Shown here: positions 7,645-15,648 of the stretch, piece by piece
Numbering within the stretch: the first letter of the stretch is position 1
Layout: every line of letters begins with the position of its first letter
Source of the DNA: Clostridia bacterium
Lineage (GTDB): Bacteria; Bacillota; Clostridia; TANB77; CAG-508
Length of the DNA stretch: 34,131 bases
Reading direction: 5' to 3'
Assembly (NCBI GenBank): GCA_017404025.1
Contig: JAFRDD010000098.1
Coordinates: 1-34,131, forward strand
Notes under the pieces: generated by a model
Databases searched by the model: none
What the model was told of the DNA's origin: nothing
The model's input: the letters and a program-made list of their open reading frames with translations, nothing else
Translations under genes and position numbers: made by a program

Positions 7645-8643
7645 ATGGAAAGTTCAATTATCGAAGAAGCAAAAAAGAAATATTCAATTTCAGAAAGAAT
7701 AAGAATGGCCGAACAAGATGAAAATGATGCTAGAAAAAGGAAAAGTGCATTAGAAATAACTAAAGCAAGAAATATGCAAACAATGCTGAAAAAAAGATTA
7801 GAACATTTTAAAAAGATTGCAAAGTTAGCTACAATTACTGGAAAAGTGCCTAGTGATGATAAGACATTAATAATAGTGGGAGGACAATCGGGTGCAGGAA
7901 AATCTAGATTAGTAAAATTAGCACAGAAAGATTTAATGCAAAATGGGGTAATAGTTGATTTTGATGAACTTAGATCATATCATCCAGATTATGAAATGGC
8001 TAGTGCAGAATATCCTGAAAGTACACATGCAATTTTACATGAAGACACAGAATATGTAAAAAATAAAATATTAAAAGATTTGATTAAAGAAAAATATAAT
8101 GTTATTTATGAAGGAGCACTAAGAAATACACAAGGTTTTCTTGATTTTGCACAAGATTTTAGAGATAATGATTATAATATAAAAATGATGTTAATGGCTG
8201 TTCCAGCATTAGAAAGTTATGGTTCAACATTTATAAGATATGTAATAGCTTTACAAACAGATAAAATTCCAAGATGGGTAGAAAAATATGCACATGATGG
8301 TTCTTATGAAGGCGTTTTAAGAACAGTACAATCATTTAAAGATCAAAACTTAGTAGATAGTATTGGAGTATATGTTAGAAGTAAAGAAGAACCTCAAAAA
8401 ATATATGAAACACAAGAACATCAATTTTCTGATGCAATAGAAGCTATAAAATATGGAAGAGAAAGTGGTAGAGAACAAGCTGTTCAAGATTATCAAGAAA
8501 AATATGATGTTGTAACAACAATATTAAAAAGCAGACAACCAGAGATGGTTGAAAAACTAAGCGATTGGAAACAATTATACGAAAATGAGAAAAGAGAATT
8601 GTCTGAAAAACAACAAAATGGAATGACAATTGATGAAGATTAA
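7645..8643 (+). CDS. Zeta-toxin-family P-loop kinase
   Basis: The 332-aa protein has a helical N-terminal extension of ~70 residues and then a zeta-toxin/PezT-type kinase. Walker A GGQSGAGKS spans 79-87 (Lys86). VDFDELR with Asp107 follows 21 residues later, the same spacing as Lys46 and catalytic Asp67 of zeta. SYHPDYE, VIYEGALRN and MAVPALESYGSTFIRY match zeta blocks (HP, EGTxR, MAVPxxxSY). Classical zeta enzymes phosphorylate UDP-N-acetylglucosamine and so poison wall synthesis; related chromosomal enzymes can use other substrates. The ATG at 7645 is chosen because the in-frame GTG at 7633 is part of the AGAGGTGG ribosome-binding site. The ~85-residue charged tail is helical. A HAD phosphatase gene follows 11 bases downstream. 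Confidence 0.88.
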   Translation: MESSIIEEAKKKYSISERIRMAEQDENDARKRKSALEITKARNMQTMLKKRLEHFKKIAKLATITGKVPSDDKTLIIVGGQSGAGKSRLVKLAQKDLMQNGVIVDFDELRSYHPDYEMASAEYPESTHAILHEDTEYVKNKILKDLIKEKYNVIYEGALRNTQGFLDFAQDFRDNDYNIKMMLMAVPALESYGSTFIRYVIALQTDKIPRWVEKYAHDGSYEGVLRTVQSFKDQNLVDSIGVYVRSKEEPQKIYETQEHQFSDAIEAIKYGRESGREQAVQDYQEKYDVVTTILKSRQPEMVEKLSDWKQLYENEKRELSEKQQNGMTIDED

Positions 8644-8654
8644 AGGAGAAAAAA

Positions 8655-9110
8655 ATGTATTTAAAAGAATATTTAGAAAAAATAAACAAAGATATTAAAT
8701 TATATGTAGATATGGATGGAGTAATTGCCGATTACATATTAGGAGCTGCTTCAGGATTTGACAAAAAAAGACCATTGTATTCTAGTATTGCAAAATTAGA
8801 AGAAATATCAAAAATGGAAAATGTAGAAATGTTTATTTTATCAGTAACAAGAATGGATGAAGGATTGGAACAAAAAAATTATTGGTTAGATAAATATGCG
8901 CCATTTTTTAAAAAAGAAAATAGAAATATTTTATCAAGAGAAAGTAATGATTTTAAATCATCTAGTAGTTTAAAAGCAGATTTTATAAGAAATGTAAATC
9001 ATGATAATAGTGCTATAGTTATTATAGATGATGATCCAGTAATTTTAAGAACTTTAAAAGAAACAAGAGATGATTTAATTTTATTAAAAGATACTGCGCT
9101 TGTAGATTAA
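8655..9110 (+). CDS. HAD phosphatase, 5'-nucleotidase-like, paired with the zeta-type kinase
   Basis: A 151-aa protein with HAD motif I YVDMDGVIADY (Asp19, Asp21), a probable motif II Ser/Thr in LSVTR, a Lys in SLKADF, and motif IV VIIDDDP. DMDGV with a short cap resembles the NT5C/5'(3')-deoxyribonucleotidase group, but the protein is shorter than those enzymes (~180-200 aa). The gene is last in an operon with the zeta-type kinase (stop-to-start 11 bases, AAAGGAG site). A phosphatase directly behind a small-molecule kinase suggests they act on the same metabolite or oppose each other; that is inference. Confidence 0.78.
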   Translation: MYLKEYLEKINKDIKLYVDMDGVIADYILGAASGFDKKRPLYSSIAKLEEISKMENVEMFILSVTRMDEGLEQKNYWLDKYAPFFKKENRNILSRESNDFKSSSSLKADFIRNVNHDNSAIVIIDDDPVILRTLKETRDDLILLKDTALVD

Positions 9111-9144
9111 TAGAAATTGGCATAATGGACAATATGTTAAACAT

Positions 9145-9172
9145 AACCTCTAAAAAGGAGGTTTTGTTTTTT
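9145..9172 (+). terminator. Hairpin with T-tract whose 3' arm is the next gene's ribosome-binding site
   Basis: AACCTC (9145-9150) pairs with GAGGTT (9158-9163) over a 7-base loop, followed by TTTTGTTTTTT to 9172. The same 3' arm contains AAGGAGG, the ribosome-binding site for the ATG at 9173. It can act as a weak terminator of the kinase/phosphatase operon and hide the ribosome-binding site of the CAP-protein gene. Confidence 0.6.
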
Positions 9173-9931
9173 ATGAAAGTGATATTGTTTAAAAGAAAGA
9201 GTATTTTAAAAATAAGTGCTATATTTGTATTGGTTATATCAGTATTTATGTTCACTACTACTTTTGCAATGCAAAATTATTATAAATTAGATTTTGTTAC
9301 AGGCCTTACAACATCAAATCTAAATGTTAGGAATGGTCCTGGTACAGGCTATAAAATAGTTACAACAATACCTAAGAATCAGTATATACGAGTATTTGCT
9401 GGAGTTGGAGATTGGTATATTGTTCAAGTTGAAGGGGATTATATAGGGGCTGTAAACAAAAGATATGTTAAACCAATATATCCTAATAATTCAAATAAAG
9501 AAACAAATACCAATGCAGGGAATAGCTCAACAATTAATACAAGTTCACTAAGTAATGATGAGAAAGAAGTGTTTGATTTAATAAATCAGCAAAGAGAGAA
9601 TAATGGACTGGGAAAATTAAAAATTGACGAAGAGCTACAAAGAGTTGCGAGAATAAAAGCAAAAGAGATGGTAGATAATAATTATTTTTCACATACATCT
9701 CCAACTTATGGTTCACCATTTGATATGTTAAATAGTTTTAAAATAACATATAAAACAGCTGGGGAAAATATTGCAGGAAATTCAAATAATAGTTCTGCAG
9801 TAACAGCATGGATGAATTCACAAGGGCATAGAGCTAATATTTTAAATGGAAATTTTGAATTTACTGGAATTGGAGTAGTAAATGGCTCTAAATATGGAAA
9901 AATATATGTGCAAATGTTTATTGGAAAATAA
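9173..9931 (+). CDS. Secreted SH3-CAP domain protein (YkwD-like)
   Basis: The 252-aa precursor has a basic N-terminus, a hydrophobic signal segment (about 11-31, ending TTTFA) and two domains. Residues ~43-95 form a bacterial SH3 (SH3b) with SNLNVRNGPGTGYKIV and GDWYIVQV, likely to bind cell wall. After an Asn/Ser/Thr linker, residues ~127-252 form a CAP/SCP domain with LINQQREN, FSHTSP, AGENIA, WMNSQGHRANIL and GIGVV. CAP proteins of this type occur in spore coats and cell envelopes of Bacillota; no fixed enzyme activity is established. I chose ATG 9173 because it is preceded by AAGGAGG and starts a clean signal peptide. The in-frame ATG at 9125 would put 16 non-signal residues in front. Confidence 0.88.
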   Translation: MKVILFKRKSILKISAIFVLVISVFMFTTTFAMQNYYKLDFVTGLTTSNLNVRNGPGTGYKIVTTIPKNQYIRVFAGVGDWYIVQVEGDYIGAVNKRYVKPIYPNNSNKETNTNAGNSSTINTSSLSNDEKEVFDLINQQRENNGLGKLKIDEELQRVARIKAKEMVDNNYFSHTSPTYGSPFDMLNSFKITYKTAGENIAGNSNNSSAVTAWMNSQGHRANILNGNFEFTGIGVVNGSKYGKIYVQMFIGK

Positions 9932-9953
9932 GAAAAATGAAAAAATATGAGAT

Positions 9954-9985
9954 AAAGAAGAGTTTATATAAACTCTTCTTTGTTT
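9954..9985 (+). terminator. Palindromic terminator after the CAP gene
   Basis: A 28-base perfect palindrome (9954-9981; left arm AAAGAAGAGTTTAT) followed by GTTT. With T-rich 3' and A-rich 5' sides it may work in both directions. The promoter for the next gene starts within a few bases. Confidence 0.75.
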
Positions 9986-10012
9986 GACATTAGAAGAAAA
10001 AAATGGTATAAT
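9984..10012 (+). promoter_or_regulatory. Perfect sigma-A promoter with extended -10
   Basis: TTGACA (9984-9989), 17-base spacer ending TGG, TATAAT (10007-10012). All twelve core bases match consensus. It drives the glucosaminidase-like gene at 10039. Confidence 0.85.
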
Positions 10013-10038
10013 AGCAGGTGCTGTAGAAAGGAAATAAA

Positions 10039-10815
10039 ATGAAAGAAAGTAAAAAATCAATTCGAACAATTAAAGAAATAATATTTATAACATTAGCGCT
10101 AATTATTTTAGGAATAATAATAAATTTTATTTATACTAATAATGAATGGATGCAAGTTGCAGAAACTCCTAATAATATAGAATTAGGATTAATAAACACT
10201 CAAAAAAAAGATGGTAAAGTTACTTCGAGAAGTCAAACAGGATTTAGAAGGGCTGAAAATAAAAATGAAGAAATAGAAGAAAAACAAGATTTTGAGGAAG
10301 TAGTTGTTTTTTGGGAAGAGCCACCTGTAGAAGAACCCAAAATTCAATATAAAACAATAGAAGAAGTAACAATATCAAAAGATATGGATTTAACAGTAAG
10401 AACAGGTTTATCAAAAGAAAGTTTTAAAGAATTAATATCAAGTGTAAGAGAAGATACATCTAAATTTTTTTATGAAAACTCGGATACAATATATGATTTG
10501 TGTGAAAAATATGAATTGAATGAAATATTTTTCTGTGGTTTAATTTCAGCGGAATCTGGCTGGAATATAGCTTCAAATCATAGAAATACACACAATTATA
10601 TAAGTTTGATGGTTAATGGGAAATTACTAAAATATGATTCGGTAGAAGATGGATTAGAAGTAGCAGCAAAATCACTTCATAATAATTATTTGACAGAAGG
10701 TGGAAAATTTTATTATGGAAAAACATTATCAGCAGTGAAGACAAGATTTTGTCCAGCATCTTCAACATGGGTTAATTTAGTTTTTGGTAGAATGAAACAA
10801 ATAAAAAAAGTATAA
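10039..10815 (+). CDS. Membrane-anchored glucosaminidase/lysozyme-like protein
   Basis: A 258-aa protein with a single N-terminal hydrophobic span (about 15-34) acting as signal anchor, an acidic Glu/Pro-rich linker (~75-115), and a C-terminal lysozyme-like domain from ~130. FFCGLISAESGWN places the likely catalytic acid at Glu172. HNYISLMVNGKLLKYDSVED and AAKSLHNNYL follow as in mannosyl-glycoprotein endo-beta-N-acetylglucosaminidase (Glucosaminidase) domains, with a closing SAVKTRFCP segment. It is predicted to cleave peptidoglycan glycan strands outside the membrane. Alone in its transcription unit, between strong terminators. Start is supported by AAAGGAAA upstream. Confidence 0.75.
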   Translation: MKESKKSIRTIKEIIFITLALIILGIIINFIYTNNEWMQVAETPNNIELGLINTQKKDGKVTSRSQTGFRRAENKNEEIEEKQDFEEVVVFWEEPPVEEPKIQYKTIEEVTISKDMDLTVRTGLSKESFKELISSVREDTSKFFYENSDTIYDLCEKYELNEIFFCGLISAESGWNIASNHRNTHNYISLMVNGKLLKYDSVEDGLEVAAKSLHNNYLTEGGKFYYGKTLSAVKTRFCPASSTWVNLVFGRMKQIKKV

Positions 10816-10850
10816 TTTAGCAGTTTATACGGGGATAATATATTTATAAA

Positions 10851-10920
10851 TAAAAGGATTAGAAAATAAAAGGTTTGTATATGGCATAGAATAGGTTGTT
10901 TTCTAATCTTTTTATTTTTT
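10851..10920 (+). terminator. Terminator after the glucosaminidase-like gene
   Basis: Stem 10851-10866 (core AAAAGGATTAGAAAA) pairs with 10899-10914, with one G-U pair and a 32-base loop, then TTTTTT at 10915-10920. Confidence 0.8.
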
Positions 10921-10967
10921 GCATCTGTCTATAATACTGAATTATAAGTTAATCATAGTCATTACTA

Positions 10968-11001
10968 AATTTTTAATTTTAATGTATTGAAATTAAAAAT
11001 T
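10968..11001. promoter_or_regulatory. AT-only inverted repeat in the 235-base gap before 11051
   Basis: AATTTTTAATTT (10968-10979) and AAATTAAAAATT (10990-11001) are perfect 12-base arms around 10 bases. The rest of the gap 10921-11050 shows no well-spaced promoter: TATGAT (11005-11010) and TATATT (11015-11020) lack a -35 at 16-18 bases. The repeat may be a leader hairpin or an operator; AT content makes chance plausible. Confidence 0.35.
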
Positions 11002-11050
11002 CGTTATGATAAACTATATTTTATAAATAGAAATATGAAAGGGGAAAATC

Positions 11051-12955
11051 ATGGAAGAAAATAATCAAAATACAAACACACAAAAAAGCAATTTTAATGT
11101 GAGCTCTACAACTGTAATGAAAAAGAAAGGAAAGGCAGGATTAATAATTTCTATAATAGCGATAGTACTAGTAATAGCACTATTGGCAATAGGTATAATT
11201 TGCTTTATAAATGATAACAAACCAAATGAATTTTACAAAAAAATGATATATACAAATCTTGATGAGTATACATCAAGATTAAACAATATGGATTATGAAA
11301 CAGTAAAGGCCAATATAAAGTTAAAAGCAAATGTTGAGACAAATAGCAATGATATCGATAAAAAAATATTAAAAATAATAAATAACACAAACATAGAATT
11401 AGAAGAACAAATGGATTTTGAAAACAAAAAATTTGTAGTTAATCTAGATTCAAATTATGAAAATGAAAAATTACTAACAGCACAAGTATATTCAGATATT
11501 GAAAAGGAAGAAACCTATATAGCTTTAAAAAATATTTTAGATAAAAATATAAAAGTTAATATGGACGAAATTCAAGGTCTAGAATACTATTCAACATTAA
11601 AAAAATTATTTGAAAATCAAGTGAAGTCTGATAAAGAAAAATCAGATTTGAAAAAATCGATAAATATTCTAAAAAAAGAATTAGGAAAGGCTGTAAAAGA
11701 AGAATATTGCTCTAGTAGTAAAGAAGAACTTGAAGTAAATAACAAAAAAATAAAAGTAACAAAAAACACAATAAAAATGACTCAAAAGCAATTTAATGAC
11801 GAACTATACACAGTAATAAATAATTTAAAAAATAATAAAGATTTTATGAATGGTTTCAAAGATCAAGATAAAATAAGAGAAGCTTTTGATAAAGTTACAG
11901 AAAATAACCAAAGTAATTATATTGATGAACAATCAACTATTGAAATAAACACATATACACAAGGTTTTGCAAAAGACATTGTAAAAGTTTCATTTAATTT
12001 AAATATAAATAGTGAAGAAACAACATTAACGTTTGTAAAATCTGATAAAAATAGATATGATATCGAATTAATAACAAGAAATATAGATGAAACTGAAGAA
12101 AAATCAATAATTGGTACATTAGTTTTTGAAGAAAAAGATGAAAATTATGGAAAAGCAAAGTTAGAATTAAATATTGAAAAATTTGGAAGAATAGCATTAG
12201 ATATAGAATATGGAGTTAAATATAATGAAAAATTAGATGAAGTAGATTTAGCAAATAGTGTTGAATTAGATAATTTAACATTTGGAGATCAAAGAAAAAT
12301 GCTAACAAATTTACAAAAATCAAAACTATATGGAATCATTTCAGAATTTATGGCATTACCTAATTCGGTAAAACCAAATAATGTATTAACTGATCCTAAT
12401 AATATTACAAATAATCAACAAAATAATAATACATTAATAAACACAAATCCTAATAACCAATCAACAATCAATCAACCAATAAATAATCAACAAACAACTT
12501 CAAGTGCTTCTGAAAATCAAATATTAACATATGACAGTAAAACAAAAATAACATTTAGAGTTCCAGAAGGATTTAGAGTTAATACAACTTCAGAAAATTT
12601 CAAAAGATTATATAAAGGTGAAAGTTCAATAAAAATATCATCAACAGTAGCAAAAGAAGATGCTTATTATGCTACTTTACTAGAAAAAGTAGATAAATAT
12701 AAAAATGATGAAAAATATAAAGATGTAAATATTACAAATGCAGAAAAAAGAAATATAAATGGAGTTGAATTAAATACAGTAACAGTATCTTACACATATG
12801 TAAGTGGAACTTATGAACAACAATTTAATACAAAATATTTTTGGGCAAAAGCTAATGAAAATTATATAGTAGAATTTGAAGCAAGTAATTTAGAAGAAAT
12901 TACAGATTCAGAATTAAATGAAATATTATCTATAAAAATAGAAAATGTAAAATAA
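11051..12955 (+). CDS. Large single-span extracytoplasmic protein, unknown function
   Basis: The 634-aa protein has a short polar cytoplasmic start, basic KKKGKAG, one span (about 31-53) and a long outer part. Residues ~60-435 are an Asn/Lys/Glu-rich domain with no motif I recognise. A low-complexity Asn/Gln/Thr linker covers ~440-490. The last ~140 residues form a compact domain (KITFRVPEGFRV, then KRNINGVELNTVTVSYTY and YFWAKANENYIVEFEAS) that looks like the beta-rich PsbP/DUF1795-type fold of many clostridial envelope proteins; that similarity is only an impression. It lies 45 bases before glgP with no terminator between, so the two may be co-transcribed. Start is supported by AAAGGGGAAA upstream. 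Confidence 0.75.
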   Translation: MEENNQNTNTQKSNFNVSSTTVMKKKGKAGLIISIIAIVLVIALLAIGIICFINDNKPNEFYKKMIYTNLDEYTSRLNNMDYETVKANIKLKANVETNSNDIDKKILKIINNTNIELEEQMDFENKKFVVNLDSNYENEKLLTAQVYSDIEKEETYIALKNILDKNIKVNMDEIQGLEYYSTLKKLFENQVKSDKEKSDLKKSINILKKELGKAVKEEYCSSSKEELEVNNKKIKVTKNTIKMTQKQFNDELYTVINNLKNNKDFMNGFKDQDKIREAFDKVTENNQSNYIDEQSTIEINTYTQGFAKDIVKVSFNLNINSEETTLTFVKSDKNRYDIELITRNIDETEEKSIIGTLVFEEKDENYGKAKLELNIEKFGRIALDIEYGVKYNEKLDEVDLANSVELDNLTFGDQRKMLTNLQKSKLYGIISEFMALPNSVKPNNVLTDPNNITNNQQNNNTLINTNPNNQSTINQPINNQQTTSSASENQILTYDSKTKITFRVPEGFRVNTTSENFKRLYKGESSIKISSTVAKEDAYYATLLEKVDKYKNDEKYKDVNITNAEKRNINGVELNTVTVSYTYVSGTYEQQFNTKYFWAKANENYIVEFEASNLEEITDSELNEILSIKIENVK

Positions 12956-13000
12956 TAAAAACTTAAGAAAATTTTAAGATTACTAAGGAGGAATAAAAAA

Positions 13001-15565
13001 ATGTATGTATTTAACAGAATAACTGTTAATCCACAATTACCTAAAAGAATAGGCAAGTTGTCAGAAATATCAAATAATCTATGGTGGACATGGAATAGCG
13101 AATTTTTAAATTTATTTAAAAAGATTGATATTGATTTATGGGAAAGCATAGATAAAAACCCTATAAAATTTTTACGCCAAGTTTCTCAAGAAAAATTAGA
13201 GAATGCTGCAGTAAATGCTGAGTTTTTGAAAGAATATGATAAACAAGTACAAGATTTTGAAAATTATATAAAAAGTAGAAATACATGGTTTTCATCTAAA
13301 TACCCAGAAAATAGAGATGATTTGATAGCATATTTTTCAGCAGAATATGGGTTAGATGAGACTATACCAATATATTCTGGTGGGCTTGGAATTTTATCAG
13401 GTGATCACTTAAAATCTGCAAGTGATTTAGGAATTCCTTTAGTAGCAGTTGGTTTACTATACAAGAATGGATACTTTCACCAAAAAATTAATGGTGATGG
13501 AGTACAACAAACGGAATATCATAATATTAATATTTCAGAATTGCCAATAAAACCTGTAAAAGATGAAAATGGAGAAGACATGATTATATCTGTTAAATTT
13601 CCAAAAAGAAGATTATACTTAAAAGTATGGCAAATAATTGTAGGCAGAATAAAACTATATTTATTAGATTCTGATATAGAAAAAAATAATGAAGAAGATA
13701 GAGATGTTACTTTAAAATTGTATGGTGGAGACCAAGAAATGAGAATAAGACAAGAAATTGTTCTAGGTATGGGAGGAACAAATTTATTAAAAACACTTGG
13801 ACTAAAACCAACAATTTACCATATGAATGAAGGTCATTCAGCATTTTTAACTTTAGAATTAATGAAAAATGAAATAAAAGAAAAACAAATATCATTTGAA
13901 TTAGCAAGAGATATAGCTAGTTCAAAAACAGTATTTACAACTCATACACCAGTTCCAGCAGGAAATGATATTTTTCCAATTAGCCTAGTTGAAAAATATT
14001 TTAAAGACTTTTGGCCAAGACTAAATAGTTCAAGAGAGGAATTCTTAAAACTTGGAATGAAACCAGGAGAAGAGTTACAAGAAAATTTCAATATGGGAAT
14101 TTTAGCGTTAAAAATCGCAGGAAAGAAAAATGGAGTGAGTAAATTACATGGTGCAGTATCGAGAGAATTATTTGGAGAAATATGGCCCAATATTGCAGCA
14201 AATGAATCACCAATTGGATATGTAACAAATGGTATCCATACATGTTCTTGGCTTGCACCAAAATTAAAAGAATTATACAATAAATATTTAATTCCATACT
14301 GGCAAGATAATATTTATCTAGACGAAGTTTGGGATAATATAAAAAATATTCCTGATAAAGAACTTTGGGAAATTCACAAAGATCGAAAAGAAAAATTAAT
14401 ACAGCATGTAAAAGAAAATACAATAAATAGATTAAGACGTTCAGGATATAATTATGACGAAATAATGGAAATTGTGTCAAAATTGGATCCAAATAATTTA
14501 ACAATAGGATTTGCAAGAAGATTTGCAACATATAAAAGAGCAACATTAATTTTTAAAGATATAGAAAGAATAACACAAATATTAAATAATGAAACAAAAC
14601 CAGTTCAATTGATATTTGCAGGAAAAGCGCATCCAGCAGATAAAGAGGGACAAGATTTAATAAGATATATACATGAAATTTCAATGATGCCACAATTTAA
14701 AGGAAAAATATTCTTGCTTGAAAATTATAATATTGCTATGTCAAGATATTTGGTAAGCGGAGTTGATGTTTGGTTAAATAATCCAAGAAGACCAATGGAA
14801 GCATCTGGAACAAGCGGACAAAAAGCTTCTGTAAATGGTGTAATAAACTTTAGTGTACTAGATGGTTGGTGGGCAGAAGGATATACACAAACTAATGGAT
14901 GGACAATTGGAACAAATGCGGAATTTGACTCATATGAAGCACAAGATATTGCAGATAGTACAAGCATGTATAATACATTAGAAAGTAAGATAATTCCAAT
15001 TTATTATGAAAAAAATGATGAAGGATATTCTGAAAAATGGACTAAAATAATGAAAAATTCTATAATGACAACTGGTGGAAAATATAGTACTGCAAGAATG
15101 TTAGTAGATTATACAGATAAATTATATATTCCATTATGCAATTTAAATAAAAAATTCTATAATAATATAGAAAATGTTGCATCTTTACAAGATTGGAAAA
15201 GGACATTATATAATAGTTGGGACCAAATAAAAATTGAGCAGATGAATAATTTAGATAATATTACGATGGATGCAGGAAATAATATAGAAGTTCATTGCAT
15301 GGTTCAATTACCTAATATAAGTGTGGAAAATATTACAGTAGAAGCTTATTATGGAAAAATATTAGATAATGGGGTAGTGGAAGATGTAAGTATAATTCCG
15401 ATGAAATTAACTAAAGAAGAACCAGAAGATAGAAAATATTATTATACTGCAAAGATTGAATTAACAACAGGTGGAAACTATGGATATACATTTAGAGTAA
15501 TGCCAAAACATGAAATGATATTAGAACCTACTAATTTAAATTTAGTAAAATGGATAACACAATAA
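13001..15565 (+). CDS. glgP: Alpha-glucan (glycogen) phosphorylase
   Basis: The 854-aa cytosolic GT35 enzyme removes glucose-1-phosphate from alpha-1,4-glucans with pyridoxal phosphate. Its length and N-terminus (NNLWWTWN, the DUF3417-type opening) place it in the ~850-aa alpha-glucan phosphorylase subgroup rather than the E. coli GlgP/MalP type. Visible landmarks: YFSAEYGLDETIPIYSGGLG, YHMNEGHSAF, TTHTPVPAGNDIF, IGFARRFATYKRA, and the PLP-binding block SGTSGQKASVNG with Lys608, then LDGWWAEGY. The last ~100 residues form a beta-rich C-terminal extension usual for the subgroup. No other glycogen gene is nearby. Strong ribosome-binding site AAGGAGG; transcription ends at the palindrome at 15566-15635. 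Confidence 0.95.
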   Translation: MYVFNRITVNPQLPKRIGKLSEISNNLWWTWNSEFLNLFKKIDIDLWESIDKNPIKFLRQVSQEKLENAAVNAEFLKEYDKQVQDFENYIKSRNTWFSSKYPENRDDLIAYFSAEYGLDETIPIYSGGLGILSGDHLKSASDLGIPLVAVGLLYKNGYFHQKINGDGVQQTEYHNINISELPIKPVKDENGEDMIISVKFPKRRLYLKVWQIIVGRIKLYLLDSDIEKNNEEDRDVTLKLYGGDQEMRIRQEIVLGMGGTNLLKTLGLKPTIYHMNEGHSAFLTLELMKNEIKEKQISFELARDIASSKTVFTTHTPVPAGNDIFPISLVEKYFKDFWPRLNSSREEFLKLGMKPGEELQENFNMGILALKIAGKKNGVSKLHGAVSRELFGEIWPNIAANESPIGYVTNGIHTCSWLAPKLKELYNKYLIPYWQDNIYLDEVWDNIKNIPDKELWEIHKDRKEKLIQHVKENTINRLRRSGYNYDEIMEIVSKLDPNNLTIGFARRFATYKRATLIFKDIERITQILNNETKPVQLIFAGKAHPADKEGQDLIRYIHEISMMPQFKGKIFLLENYNIAMSRYLVSGVDVWLNNPRRPMEASGTSGQKASVNGVINFSVLDGWWAEGYTQTNGWTIGTNAEFDSYEAQDIADSTSMYNTLESKIIPIYYEKNDEGYSEKWTKIMKNSIMTTGGKYSTARMLVDYTDKLYIPLCNLNKKFYNNIENVASLQDWKRTLYNSWDQIKIEQMNNLDNITMDAGNNIEVHCMVQLPNISVENITVEAYYGKILDNGVVEDVSIIPMKLTKEEPEDRKYYYTAKIELTTGGNYGYTFRVMPKHEMILEPTNLNLVKWITQ

Positions 15566-15635
15566 TTTTCAACAGGGACGGTCCTTTTTGAAAAAAAATC
15601 AAATAATTTTCAAAAAGGACCGTCCCTGTTGAAAA
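15566..15635. repeat. 29-bp perfect palindrome with GGGACGGTCC core between convergent genes
   Basis: Arms 15566-15594 and 15607-15635 are exact inverted copies (core AACAGGGACGGTCCTTTTTG) around a 12-base AT loop. It starts right after the glgP stop and lies 13 bases from the tmcAL stop, so it probably serves as a bidirectional terminator. GC content far above the surroundings and the shared core with 20335-20448 mark it as a member of a dispersed palindromic repeat family (REP-like). Confidence 0.8.
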
Positions 15636-15648
15636 AATGCTAATAGGC

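Noticed and set aside
9125..9172. Upstream in-frame start for the SH3-CAP protein
   Set aside because: It has no ribosome-binding site and would place 16 residues encoded by the hairpin in front of a clean signal peptide.
13707..14967. Minus-strand open frames within the phosphorylase gene
   Set aside because: They are shadows of a strongly conserved + strand gene, have no ribosome-binding sites and give low-complexity Leu/Phe/Ile-rich products.
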